Below the pieces are notes generated by a model. It had not been told where the DNA came from. It searched no databases and saw nothing but the letters and a program-made list of their open reading frames with translations. Position numbers and translations under genes: made by a program. 44,739 nucleotides of DNA from JBEBGV01 sp040081265 (GTDB lineage Bacteria; Acidobacteriota; Vicinamibacteria; Vicinamibacterales; UBA2999): positions 1 through 44,739 of the forward strand of contig JBEBGV010000040.1 in assembly GCA_040081265.1 (NCBI GenBank). The letters are read 5' to 3'. Below are positions 33,481 through 40,796 of the stretch, one piece after another. Numbering within the stretch: the first letter of the stretch is position 1; each line of letters opens with the position of its first letter.

Positions 33481-34614
33481 TCAGAGGGGGAACTGTTCGA
33501 GAAACCGCAGGTCGTTCTCGTAGAACAGGCGGATGTCGTCCACGCCGTACTTGAGCATCGTCAGCCGTTCGATGCCGACACCGAAGGCGAATCCGGTGAC
33601 CTTGTCGGGATCGTAGCCGACCGCTTCAAACACCGCAGGATGAACCATGCCGCTACCGAGGATCTCGATCCAGCCCGTCTGCTTGCACATGGCGCAGCCT
33701 GAGCCGCCACAGCCGGTGCATGAGATGTCGATCTCGGCGCTGGGCTCGGTGTACGGAAAGAAGCTGGGGCGGAGACGCACCTTCACGTCACCGAAGATCT
33801 CGGTGAGCAGCGCTTCGAAGGTGCCCTTCAGATCGGCCAGGGACACACCCTCGCCGACGACCAGGCCTTCGATCTGCTGGAACATCGGTGTATGCGTGAG
33901 GTCGAGGTTGTCACGGCGGTAGACGCGTCCCGGCACGATGATCCGCACCGGCGGCTTGAACGTCTTCATGTAGCGGATCTGCATCGCCGAGGTGTGCGTG
34001 CGCAGCAGTGTCGCGGCGCGCACCTGGGCGAGAGGAATGCTTCCGCTGGCCCCGTCTGCTCGACGCGATGCAGGAGCGGTCATTCGATGCGCCCCCCACG
34101 TGCCTCCCGCAATCGGCACACCCAGGTAGAGCGTGTCCTGCATGTCGCGTGCGGGATGGTCGGGCGGCATGTTGAGCGCCTCGAAGTTGTGGAAATCGTC
34201 TTCGACTTCAGGGCCCTCGAGGATTTCGTATCCCATGCGGCTGAACACGTCTTCCACCTGCTGGCGGACGCGCATCAGCGGGTGGACGCGGCCGTAGGGA
34301 AGGCTGCGTCCGGGCAGCGTGACGTCGACAGCCCCCGCCGGTGGACGCAACTGCTCGAGCAGTTGTTGCTTGTCGGCCAGACGCGTCTCAATCTCCGCCT
34401 TGACGTCGTTGACGAGCGCGCCGAAGGTGCGTTTGTGCTCGGGAGGCAGCGTGGCGAGGGTCTTCAGCAGGGCCGTGATCGACCCGGACTTGCGGCTGAG
34501 AAACTCGTCGTGGACAGCCTTGAGCGCCTGGTCTGTGCCGGCGTCTGCCAGGCGACGCTCGAACCCGGCGCGAAGCGCGTCGATGGCAGAGCGATCCAGC
34601 GTGGACTCAGACAT
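33481..34614 (-). CDS. pheS: Phenylalanine-tRNA ligase alpha subunit
   Basis: The 377-residue catalytic subunit has a helical N-terminal arm (about 1-85), then class II motif segments: PLMRVRQQVEDVFSRMGYEILEGPEVE, RTHTSAMQIRYM, IIVPGRVYRRDNLDLTHTPMFQQIEGL, and GFAFGVGIERLTMLKYGVDDIRLF. A CTGCGGSGCAMC cluster near 305-316 is the zinc-binding loop found in many non-enteric PheS. Compared with E. coli PheS there is an insertion of about 35 residues (GTWGAHRMTAPASRR onward) just before the RTHTS motif. It is otherwise normal. Confidence 0.94.
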   Translation of the reverse strand: MSESTLDRSAIDALRAGFERRLADAGTDQALKAVHDEFLSRKSGSITALLKTLATLPPEHKRTFGALVNDVKAEIETRLADKQQLLEQLRPPAGAVDVTLPGRSLPYGRVHPLMRVRQQVEDVFSRMGYEILEGPEVEDDFHNFEALNMPPDHPARDMQDTLYLGVPIAGGTWGAHRMTAPASRRADGASGSIPLAQVRAATLLRTHTSAMQIRYMKTFKPPVRIIVPGRVYRRDNLDLTHTPMFQQIEGLVVGEGVSLADLKGTFEALLTEIFGDVKVRLRPSFFPYTEPSAEIDISCTGCGGSGCAMCKQTGWIEILGSGMVHPAVFEAVGYDPDKVTGFAFGVGIERLTMLKYGVDDIRLFYENDLRFLEQFPL

Positions 34615-34686
34615 GGGCGGGTGTGACGCGGGACAGACGCGGCGACGCGGTTACCGCGCGCGTGCCTGTCCCGCAATGAGAGCGAA

Positions 34687-35058
34687 CTACGCTGTGGCTG
34701 ATGACGGAAGCGCCGCCTTGGCCTGTTCGACCACCTTGGCGAAGGCCGCGGCCTGCTTGACCGCCATGTCGGCGAGCATCTTCCGATCGAGTTCGATTCC
34801 CGCGCTCTTGAGACCGCGGATGAGCTGCGAGTAGGTGATGCCGTTTTCGCGCGCGGCGGCGTTGATTCTCACCACCCAGAGGCGCCTGAACTCGCGCTTC
34901 TTGTTCTTGCGCCCGACGTAGGAGTACTTGGCGGCGGTATCAACCGACTCTTTCGCTGCGCGATAGAGCTTGCTCTTGGTCTGATAAAAGCCTTTTGCAC
35001 GCGCAAGGAGCTTCTTGCGCTTGGCCCGACGGACTGTTCCTCGTTTTACTCTCGGCAT
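34687..35058 (-). CDS. rplT: 50S ribosomal protein L20
   Basis: This 123-residue protein binds 23S rRNA early in assembly. The start MPRVKRGTVRRAKRKKLLARAKG and RLWVVRINAAARENGITYSQLI are the family's conserved segments. Its length is normal. In enterics L20 also represses this operon; no clear L20-binding RNA could be defined here. The upstream rpmI-rplT gap is enlarged by repeats. Confidence 0.97.
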   Translation of the reverse strand: MPRVKRGTVRRAKRKKLLARAKGFYQTKSKLYRAAKESVDTAAKYSYVGRKNKKREFRRLWVVRINAAARENGITYSQLIRGLKSAGIELDRKMLADMAVKQAAAFAKVVEQAKAALPSSATA

Positions 35059-35133
35059 TGCATCCTCTCGGCTATTGGGTGCACCCGCGCTCGTCAGAGC
35101 GGTGGCGACTTGTAAAGACCCAGCGACCTCAAC

Positions 35134-35184
35134 GGCGGACCTGACGGTCCGCCCTACGTACCCGGCGGGTCCTGCGGACCCGCC
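35134..35184. repeat. REP-like palindrome pair in the rpmI-rplT gap
   Basis: GGCGGACCTGACGGTCCGCC (35134-35153) and GGCGGGTCCTGCGGACCCGCC (35164-35184) are strong hairpins, each followed by CCTAC. The second is the same palindrome as the terminator-like hairpin at 11979-12005. Confidence 0.75.
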
Positions 35185-35190
35185 CTACTT

Positions 35191-35218
35191 ACTGCCTACC
35201 GCCCACCGCCTACTGCCT
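35191..35218. repeat. 7-bp tandem array, four units (ACTGCCT type)
   Basis: ACTGCCT, ACCGCCC, ACCGCCT, ACTGCCT. The reverse complement gives GGCAGT-type units, so it is the same family as at 23605 and 42309. It directly abuts the rpmI stop codon. Confidence 0.7.
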
Positions 35219-35416
35219 TCAGTCGTACGGCAGCATCAGCTTGAGCTTCGGCGCATCCGACGGCGAGACTTCTTTCGTCCCGCGCATCTGCCGCTTGCTC
35301 TTGGTGGTCTTGCTCGTCAGGATGTGACGCTTGAACGCGCTCGCCCTGACGATCTTGCCCGTGCCCGTCTTCTTGAACCGCTTGGCTGCCCCGCGGTGTG
35401 TCTTCAGTTTCGGCAT
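35219..35416 (-). CDS. rpmI: 50S ribosomal protein L35
   Basis: This is a 65-residue basic protein of the large subunit. MPKLKTHRGAAKRFKKTGTG is the hallmark start of L35. Length and composition are normal. It lies between infC and rplT as in most bacteria. Its stop codon touches a 7-bp repeat array, and the distance to rplT is 160 bases instead of the usual short gap. Confidence 0.97.
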   Translation of the reverse strand: MPKLKTHRGAAKRFKKTGTGKIVRASAFKRHILTSKTTKSKRQMRGTKEVSPSDAPKLKLMLPYD

Positions 35417-35436
35417 CGTGTCTCCAATATCCCTAA

Positions 35437-36042
35437 CTACTCGGCCCCTTCGGGTGCCGGCGTCGTCGCGGCGGCCCCATCGGCCTTAGGCTTCGGCGCG
35501 CTCTTGCGCCCCGCGCGCTGGGTGAGGATGACGTGCATCTGATTGCCCTCCTGACGGGGCATCGTTTCCGCCATCGCCACTTCCCCCAGTTCCGAAATCA
35601 ATCGCTCGAGGATCCGGCGACCGATCTCGGGGTGCGCCATCTCGCGACCGCGGAAGAAGATCGTCGCCTTGACCTTGTCCCCGTCGGCGAGGAAGCGCTC
35701 GATGTGCTTCTTCTTGAAGTCGTAGTCGTGTCCATCCACCTTCGGGCGGAACTTGATTTCCTTGACCTCGATGACCTTCTGATGCTTCTTGGCCTCGCGG
35801 TTCCGCTTCTGTTCCTGGTACTGATACTTGCCGAAATCCATGATCCGGCAGACCGGCGGCACAGCCGTCGGTGAAATCTCAACCAGGTCCAGACCCTTCT
35901 GGCGGGCGATTGCCAGCGCCTGAGGCGGTGGCATGATCCCGAGCTGCTGTCCGGTTTCGTCGATGACTCGGATTTCTCGAACCCGGATGCGCTCATTGGT
36001 ACGAACGCGATCATCACGACGGGGTGAACGATCGAAAGCTAT
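35437..36042 (-). CDS. infC: Translation initiation factor IF-3, ATA start
   Basis: This 201-residue factor binds the 30S subunit and checks the start codon. The N-domain reads RTNERIRVREIRVIDETGQQLGIM and the C-domain has PVCRIMDFGKYQYQEQ, IKFRPKVDGHDYDFK and IFFRGREMAHPEIG. An Ala/Pro-rich tail of about 20 residues is extra. The first ATG in frame (35934) would cut off 36 conserved residues. The likely start is ATA at 36042, with AGGAGG at 36052-36047 just upstream. IF-3 genes often use AUU, AUC or AUA, which IF-3 itself rejects, giving self-control. Confidence 0.9.
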   Translation of the reverse strand: MAFDRSPRRDDRVRTNERIRVREIRVIDETGQQLGIMPPPQALAIARQKGLDLVEISPTAVPPVCRIMDFGKYQYQEQKRNREAKKHQKVIEVKEIKFRPKVDGHDYDFKKKHIERFLADGDKVKATIFFRGREMAHPEIGRRILERLISELGEVAMAETMPRQEGNQMHVILTQRAGRKSAPKPKADGAAATTPAPEGAE

Positions 36043-36046
36043 AAGT

Positions 36047-36052
36047 CCTCCT
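36047..36052 (-). promoter_or_regulatory. Ribosome binding site of infC
   Basis: AGGAGG on the minus strand, four bases before the ATA start codon. This strong site supports the non-standard start and would offset the weak codon. Confidence 0.7.
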
Positions 36053-36089
36053 CGCGGGCGGCCTTACCGCCCGAACCCGCACTGGCCCC

Positions 36090-38054
36090 TCAGGCCGATT
36101 CTTGTTCACCGACTACCGCTGGTACGCCAGAATCCCGGCGCCTGATCTCATCGAGGGCGTCGCTGACAAACGCGTCAACCGTTCGCGACCCGAGGTCTCC
36201 GGTCACCCGACTACGCACCGACACCGCTCCCTCAGTTACCTCCCGGTCACCAGTGACCAGCATGTAAGGGACCTTCTGGAGCTGCGCCTCCCGGATCTTA
36301 TAGCCAATCTTCTCCCGGCGCTCATCGACCTCTGCCCTGAGCCCTGCCGCGACCAGGCGATCCCTGACCTGCCGGGCATAATCGACGTGCCGATCGACGA
36401 TTGGCAGGACGATGGCCTGGACGGGAGCCAGCCAGAGGGGCCACGCCCCTGCATAGTGCTCGATCAGCAGCGCCAGAAAGCGCTCAAAGCTTCCGAAAAT
36501 TGCCCGATGGATGACCACGGGCCGGTGATCGGTGTTATCGGCTCCCACATACTTCAGGTCGAAACGCTGAGGCAGCTGGTAGTCAAGCTGAATGGTCGCG
36601 CACTGCCACTTCCGGCCAATGGCGTCGGTGACGTCGAAGTCGATCTTGGGGCCATAGAACGCCCCGTCGCCGGCGTTGATCGTATAGCGCTGCCCGGCGC
36701 TCTCGAGGGCCTGTTTCAAGGAGGCCTCGGCGTGGTCCCACGTCGCCACCTCGCCCAGGAACTCCTCAGGCCGGGTTGACAGCTTCACGGAATACTCAAG
36801 GCCGAAGTCGCCGTAGACCCGCTGCACCAGACGGAGGAGCTTTTCGACCTCCTCGGCAATCTGGGACTCCATCACGAAGCAGTGGGCATCGTCCTGACTG
36901 AACTGCCTGACGCGGGTGAGGCCGCCGAGCACGCCAGAGGCTTCGTTGCGGTGCAGGGGCGTCTGCTCGTGGAAGCGGATGGGGAGATCACGATAGCTCC
37001 GCATCTCGCTGCCGAAGACCAGCATGTGCCCGGGGCAGTTCATGGCCTTCATGGCCATCTGCTCACCGTCGCTGCCCTCGATCAGGAACATGTTCTGTCG
37101 GTAGTGCTGCCAGTGTCCGGACGTCTCCCAGAGCGCCTTGTTGAAGACGATGGGCGTCCGCACTTCGACGTACCCGGCGGGGAAGAGCACGCCCCGCATG
37201 TAGTCGGCCATCGTGTTCCAGAGGGTCGTGCCCTTGGCCAGCCAGAAGGTGGCGCCGGGTGCCCAGGCGTGGTGCAGGAACAGCTTCTGATCGCGCCCGA
37301 TCTTGCGGTGGTCGCGCTTCTTCGCTTCCTCGAGGCGCGTCATGTGCTCCTGCAGCGCCTTCTCGGACAGGAAGGCCGTGCCGTACACGCGCTGCATCGG
37401 CTGATTGTGCGCGTCGCCCTTCCAGTAGGCGTTGGACGTGGTCAGGAGCTTGAACGCCTTCAGTCGGCCAGTCGACGGCACGTGCGGCCCGGTGCAGAAG
37501 TCAACGAAGGTGTCCCGGTCCTTGATGGTGTAGCACGACACTTCGGCCTGGCCGGCCGTCTTCTCGTCGATCAGCTGCACCTTGAGCGGCTCACCACGCT
37601 GGGCGAAGAACGCCATCGCCTCTTCCCGCGGCCAGTGCTGACGCTGGTAGGGCAGATCCTCCTGCGCCATCTGGCGCATCTTCTTTTCGATGGCCTCGAT
37701 GTCTTCGGGGACAAACGGGCGCGGTACGACGAAGTCGTAGAAGAAGCCCTCGTCGGTGGCCGGCCCAATGCCGCACTGCACGCCCGGAAAGAGACTCGTG
37801 ACCGCTGCAGCCAGCAGATGCGCCGCGCTGTGCCGGTAGAGGCCCAGCGCTTCCTCGCTGTCGCCGGTGACGATGCGAACTGACGCGTCGCGCGTCAATG
37901 GATAGGACAGATCGACCATCGCGCCGTCGACGATGGCGGCCAGCGCCGCCTTGGCCAGGCGCGGCGAAATCCCTGAGGCGACGTCCAGCACCGGCGCCCC
38001 TGCGGGCACCGTCCGGCTGGAGCCGTCGGGCAGCGTGACAGTGATCTGACTCAA
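36090..38054 (-). CDS. thrS: Threonine-tRNA ligase
   Basis: This protein has about 654 residues. An N-terminal TGS domain (ITVTLPDGSSRTVPAG) precedes the editing domain with YRHSAAHLLAAAV and CTGPHVPSTG, and then the class II core: MNCPGHMLVFGSEMRSYRDLPIRF, RVRQFSQDDAHCF, GDGAFYGPKIDF and VVIHRAIFGSFERFLALLIEHY. A C-terminal anticodon domain follows. Zinc ligands Cys and His are in place. No ATG fits the usual N-terminus: TTG at 38054 (LSQITVTLP) gives the expected length, while ATG at 38189 would add 45 residues encoded by an inverted-repeat element. It lies upstream of infC as in enterics. Confidence 0.92.
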   Translation of the reverse strand: MSQITVTLPDGSSRTVPAGAPVLDVASGISPRLAKAALAAIVDGAMVDLSYPLTRDASVRIVTGDSEEALGLYRHSAAHLLAAAVTSLFPGVQCGIGPATDEGFFYDFVVPRPFVPEDIEAIEKKMRQMAQEDLPYQRQHWPREEAMAFFAQRGEPLKVQLIDEKTAGQAEVSCYTIKDRDTFVDFCTGPHVPSTGRLKAFKLLTTSNAYWKGDAHNQPMQRVYGTAFLSEKALQEHMTRLEEAKKRDHRKIGRDQKLFLHHAWAPGATFWLAKGTTLWNTMADYMRGVLFPAGYVEVRTPIVFNKALWETSGHWQHYRQNMFLIEGSDGEQMAMKAMNCPGHMLVFGSEMRSYRDLPIRFHEQTPLHRNEASGVLGGLTRVRQFSQDDAHCFVMESQIAEEVEKLLRLVQRVYGDFGLEYSVKLSTRPEEFLGEVATWDHAEASLKQALESAGQRYTINAGDGAFYGPKIDFDVTDAIGRKWQCATIQLDYQLPQRFDLKYVGADNTDHRPVVIHRAIFGSFERFLALLIEHYAGAWPLWLAPVQAIVLPIVDRHVDYARQVRDRLVAAGLRAEVDERREKIGYKIREAQLQKVPYMLVTGDREVTEGAVSVRSRVTGDLGSRTVDAFVSDALDEIRRRDSGVPAVVGEQESA

Positions 38055-38105
38055 GGGATGTGTCGTCGAGTGATTTACGAGACTGGAACCAGCCTGATTG
38101 TTGAA

Positions 38106-38211
38106 GCCCGCCTTTGCGCTGCTCCGCTTGGGCGGGCAACCTTCGGTGGGCTCGCCAACCGCAGCCCACCTACGCTCGCTCGCGGTCAACGCGAGCTACG
38201 GTGGGCGAAGG
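38106..38211. repeat. Complex nested inverted-repeat element
   Basis: Four stems are visible: GCCCGCC (38106-38112) with GGCGGGC (38131-38137); CCTTCG (38140-38145) with CGAAGG (38206-38211); inside the latter, GGTGGGCT (38145-38152) with AGCCCACC (38163-38170); and GCTCGCG (38178-38184) with CGCGAGC (38190-38196). It lies between tRNA-Val and thrS and could be a larger mobile palindrome or a leader structure. No other feature is seen in 38055-38212. Confidence 0.6.
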
Positions 38212-38212
38212 T

Positions 38213-38289
38213 TGGTAGGCGCGGGTGGACTCGAACCACTGACCTCCTCCGTGTCAGGGAGGCGCTCTAACCAGCTGAGCTACGCGCCT
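38213..38289 (-). tRNA. tRNA-Val (anticodon GAC)
   Basis: The minus strand gives a complete 77-base cloverleaf: acceptor AGGCGCG/CGCGCCT, D arm GCTCAGCTGGTTAGAGC, anticodon loop CTGACAC with GAC, T arm GTGGTTCGAGTCCAC, discriminator A and encoded CCA (38215-38213). It is transcribed in the same direction as thrS. Confidence 0.95.
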
Positions 38290-38324
38290 ATCTGTTGTGA
38301 AATCAGGCGTTAAACAGAACGATC

Positions 38325-38333
38325 AGTATAGCA
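38325..38333 (-). promoter_or_regulatory. Extended -10 promoter for tRNA-Val
   Basis: On the minus strand TGCTATACT (38333-38325) is an extended -10 element. The expected start is about 30 bases before the tRNA. No good -35 is seen, as is common for extended -10 promoters. Confidence 0.5.
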
Positions 38334-38346
38334 AAGGAGGGGTGGG

Positions 38347-39513
38347 TTATGCCGCCGCACGGCTGGTGAACTGCTCGACAGCGCGCCGGAGGGTATCGTC
38401 GGTGGTCGGGGGGATGGTACCGAAGTCCACTTCGGGCTGCTCCACTTCGACGTCGGGCTTCAGGCCGCGCTCATGGATGGGCGTGTTGTCGGGCCCGAGG
38501 TAGCGCTGGTTCGACAGGAGCAGGCCGCTGCCGTCGGGCAGTTTTACCAGGCGCTGCCGGGCCGCCCGGCCGAGCGTGTGCTCGCCGATCAGGTCCGCGC
38601 GCTTGTTACCGTCGAGGGCGGCGGCAAACACCTCGGCCGCGCCTGACGTGCCCTGGTCCACCAGCAGGATGACCGGGGCCGTGACGGCGCCGTCGCCGGA
38701 CTGGGCGGCCACCGGCTCGCGCGTTTCGGGCTTGGCCTCGCGAACGGTCAGGGTGCCGGATTTCACAAAGAGCCGCGCAGGCTCGATGCCGTCGTCAAGG
38801 TCGCCAGTCGCGGCGCCACGGAGATCGATGATGTACCGGGTGGCTCCAGTGCGAGCCTGAGCGTCGATGGCCTGCTTGAGCTGTGTCGGCGTCTGCTTCG
38901 AGAAGCGCTGGATGTGGATGTAGCCGATCCCCGACTCGAGCATGCGCGAGTTGAGTTCGACGGTTGAGGCGCGCTCGCGCACCAGTTCGATCGTATGAGG
39001 GTCGGCAGCGTTGCCGCGGATGACGAGCAGCGACACTTTGCTGCCGGGCGCACCCCTCAGCAGGCGGGTGCCCTCGAATACCGTCATGTCTCGCGTCGCG
39101 CGGTTGTCGATGCCGCGAATGAAGTCGCCCGTGCGCAGGCCGGCCTTCGCAGCCGGGGTGCCCTCACGAACGGAGACAACGCGCAGATAGTACTGACGGG
39201 TGATGACGACGCCAATGTCGCCGGCCGCGGGTGCGGCGGAGCTCTCGTAGGCCTTCACCAGATCGGACGTGAGGTACCCGCTGTCGGCGTCGAGCGAATC
39301 GGCGAGACCGTTCATCGCCCCACGCATCGCCTTCTCGATGTCCACGGGTTCGACGTAGTTGTTGAGTACCAGCTGGATGACGTCCTGGAACACCCGAAGG
39401 TGCTGATAGGTGTCGTCCTTGGCGAGGGCACGACCGAGATAACCTCCGATGATCACGAAGGCGATGATCGGCGTGGAGACTGCCAGAACCCACAGGCGGG
39501 TGCGTGAGGTCAT
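38347..39513 (-). CDS. S41 (CtpA-like) protein with altered catalytic residues
   Basis: This 388-residue protein has an N-terminal membrane anchor (LWVLAVSTPIIAFVIIGGYLG). The order is a helical region, a PDZ domain (about 90-170, VVSVREGTPAAKAGLRTGDFI) and an S41 protease fold. The Ser loop DQGTSGAAEVFAAAL near 288 keeps the nucleophile. The usual Lys of TFGKG is replaced: the segment reads HTLGRAARQRLV near 314. The substrate-strand motif normally containing NPGG reads LRGAATGDL. It may be inactive or use other chemistry. ATG 39549 is an alternative start that would overlap the EnvC-like gene; in most bacteria ctpA also follows envC. Confidence 0.8.
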   Translation of the reverse strand: MTSRTRLWVLAVSTPIIAFVIIGGYLGRALAKDDTYQHLRVFQDVIQLVLNNYVEPVDIEKAMRGAMNGLADSLDADSGYLTSDLVKAYESSAAPAAGDIGVVITRQYYLRVVSVREGTPAAKAGLRTGDFIRGIDNRATRDMTVFEGTRLLRGAPGSKVSLLVIRGNAADPHTIELVRERASTVELNSRMLESGIGYIHIQRFSKQTPTQLKQAIDAQARTGATRYIIDLRGAATGDLDDGIEPARLFVKSGTLTVREAKPETREPVAAQSGDGAVTAPVILLVDQGTSGAAEVFAAALDGNKRADLIGEHTLGRAARQRLVKLPDGSGLLLSNQRYLGPDNTPIHERGLKPDVEVEQPEVDFGTIPPTTDDTLRRAVEQFTSRAAA

Positions 39514-39530
39514 GAGTGGCTCAGTTCTAT

Positions 39531-40769
39531 TTACCGCGGTCGCAGCCATTGTAGGGGATCGACCGAACGACCGTCGATACGGAACTCAAAGTACAACGCC
39601 GGCGGACCGCCCGGAATTGCCCCGATCCGCCCGACTTCGCGTCCCACATCAACCACATCACCTCTGGTCAGCGTGGTGGACGACAAATAGCCGTAGACGG
39701 AGTGATACCCCCGGGCGTGGTCGACGATAACCAGCGTGCCGAAGCCCGACAGGGGGCCGGCAAAGACCACAGACCCGGCGTGAATCGCCCTGGCCGGGGT
39801 CCCGTCGGCGGCCTCGATTTCGAGGCCGTTTCGTGGCGCATTGCCACCGGCCCGGGTCGAGGCCTCCCCAAAGCGACCTATCACCCGCCCGTCGAGGGGC
39901 CATTCGAGGCCCCCGCGCACCGGCATCCGGGGCGGAAATACAGGTGCAGTTGGAGATGCCAGTGCCGGCGGAGGGGCGATGGCGACAGCCGACACCTGCT
40001 CGTTCAGACGCCGCGCGGCCACCTCGAGTTCGCCGGCGAGCTGGGCCGTGAGGTCACGTCGCTTGTCGATATCGGCCAGCAGTGCCGTTCGCGTTCGGAC
40101 AGCGCGGGCCGCGGCCGCGCGGCTCTGCTCGACCTTGCGGCTCTCAGCCTGGAGCCGGCTCAGCGCCTCGGCCCTGGCGACACGCTCGTCCTGTGCTTCG
40201 TTGAGCAGGCGCTGGTGTTCACCCAGTCGCGTTTCCGTGAGACGGGCCATCGACGCCACGGCTCTTGTGGTTCGTGCGAAGTCGCGGACGTTACTCGCGC
40301 CGAGCAGCAGCCGGGCATTGCCCGCCCGTCCACGCTTGTAGAGCTCGACGAGGCGGGCCTTCAGATCCGGCAATTGCGCGGCGCGCTGCGACGCGATCGT
40401 CGTCAGCCGCGAGTCCGCCCGGGCCATGGCCTGGGTGGCTTCGTTGACGGCTGCGGCCGCTTGCCGGGCTCGCTCGGCCTGCAGGTCCCGTTCGATTTCC
40501 AGTTTGCGAAGCTCGCCGAGCAGCGTTCGAGATTCCCTGGCGAGGCGTTCGCCTTCCGCCTGCAGCGCGGCCGCCCGGTCTTGTGGAAGTGGTGGAGGGC
40601 CAGGTGCGAGCGTCGGCGTTGGCGCCGGCGATTGCTGTGCGCTCAGCGCAGGCGCGAAGCCGATCGCGCATCCGACGGCAACAGCAACGGTTACAGATGT
40701 CAGGGACACACCGGACTTCTGTGTCGGCCTGGACAACCCGTCCGCTTCGCTGTCGCGTGTCTGCTTCAT
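39531..40769 (-). CDS. EnvC-like murein hydrolase activator (degenerate M23)
   Basis: This 412-residue periplasmic protein has an N-terminal hydrophobic signal (SVTVAVAVGCAIGFAPALSAQ). A long coiled coil (about 60-265, LQAEGERLARESRTLLGELRKLEIERDLQAE region) precedes a LytM/M23 domain (about 290-412, GGLEWPLDGRVIGRFG). The zinc ligands are missing: HxGxD is replaced by NGLEI, the later HxH by YGYLSS with no metal His, and FEFRIDG lacks the final His. Like EnvC it should not cut the wall itself but activate an amidase during division. It diverges from ruvX with a 27-bp spacer. Confidence 0.87.
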   Translation of the reverse strand: MKQTRDSEADGLSRPTQKSGVSLTSVTVAVAVGCAIGFAPALSAQQSPAPTPTLAPGPPPLPQDRAAALQAEGERLARESRTLLGELRKLEIERDLQAERARQAAAAVNEATQAMARADSRLTTIASQRAAQLPDLKARLVELYKRGRAGNARLLLGASNVRDFARTTRAVASMARLTETRLGEHQRLLNEAQDERVARAEALSRLQAESRKVEQSRAAAARAVRTRTALLADIDKRRDLTAQLAGELEVAARRLNEQVSAVAIAPPPALASPTAPVFPPRMPVRGGLEWPLDGRVIGRFGEASTRAGGNAPRNGLEIEAADGTPARAIHAGSVVFAGPLSGFGTLVIVDHARGYHSVYGYLSSTTLTRGDVVDVGREVGRIGAIPGGPPALYFEFRIDGRSVDPLQWLRPR

Positions 40770-40783
40770 GCCGGTCGAAGGTT

Positions 40784-40791
40784 AGTATAAG
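40784..40791. promoter_or_regulatory. Overlapping back-to-back -10 elements in a 27-bp divergent spacer
   Basis: AGTATAAG reads TATAAG (40786-40791) toward ruvX and TATACT (40789-40784) toward the EnvC-like gene. The ruvX start would fall at its GTG codon, and the other about 8 bases before ATG 40769. No clear -35 boxes are seen. Confidence 0.45.
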
Positions 40792-40796
40792 GCGGC

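Noticed and set aside
36882..37883. 333-codon frame on the plus strand within thrS
   Set aside because: It lies wholly inside the well-conserved thrS core on the opposite strand and reads as a low-complexity shadow with no recognisable motif.
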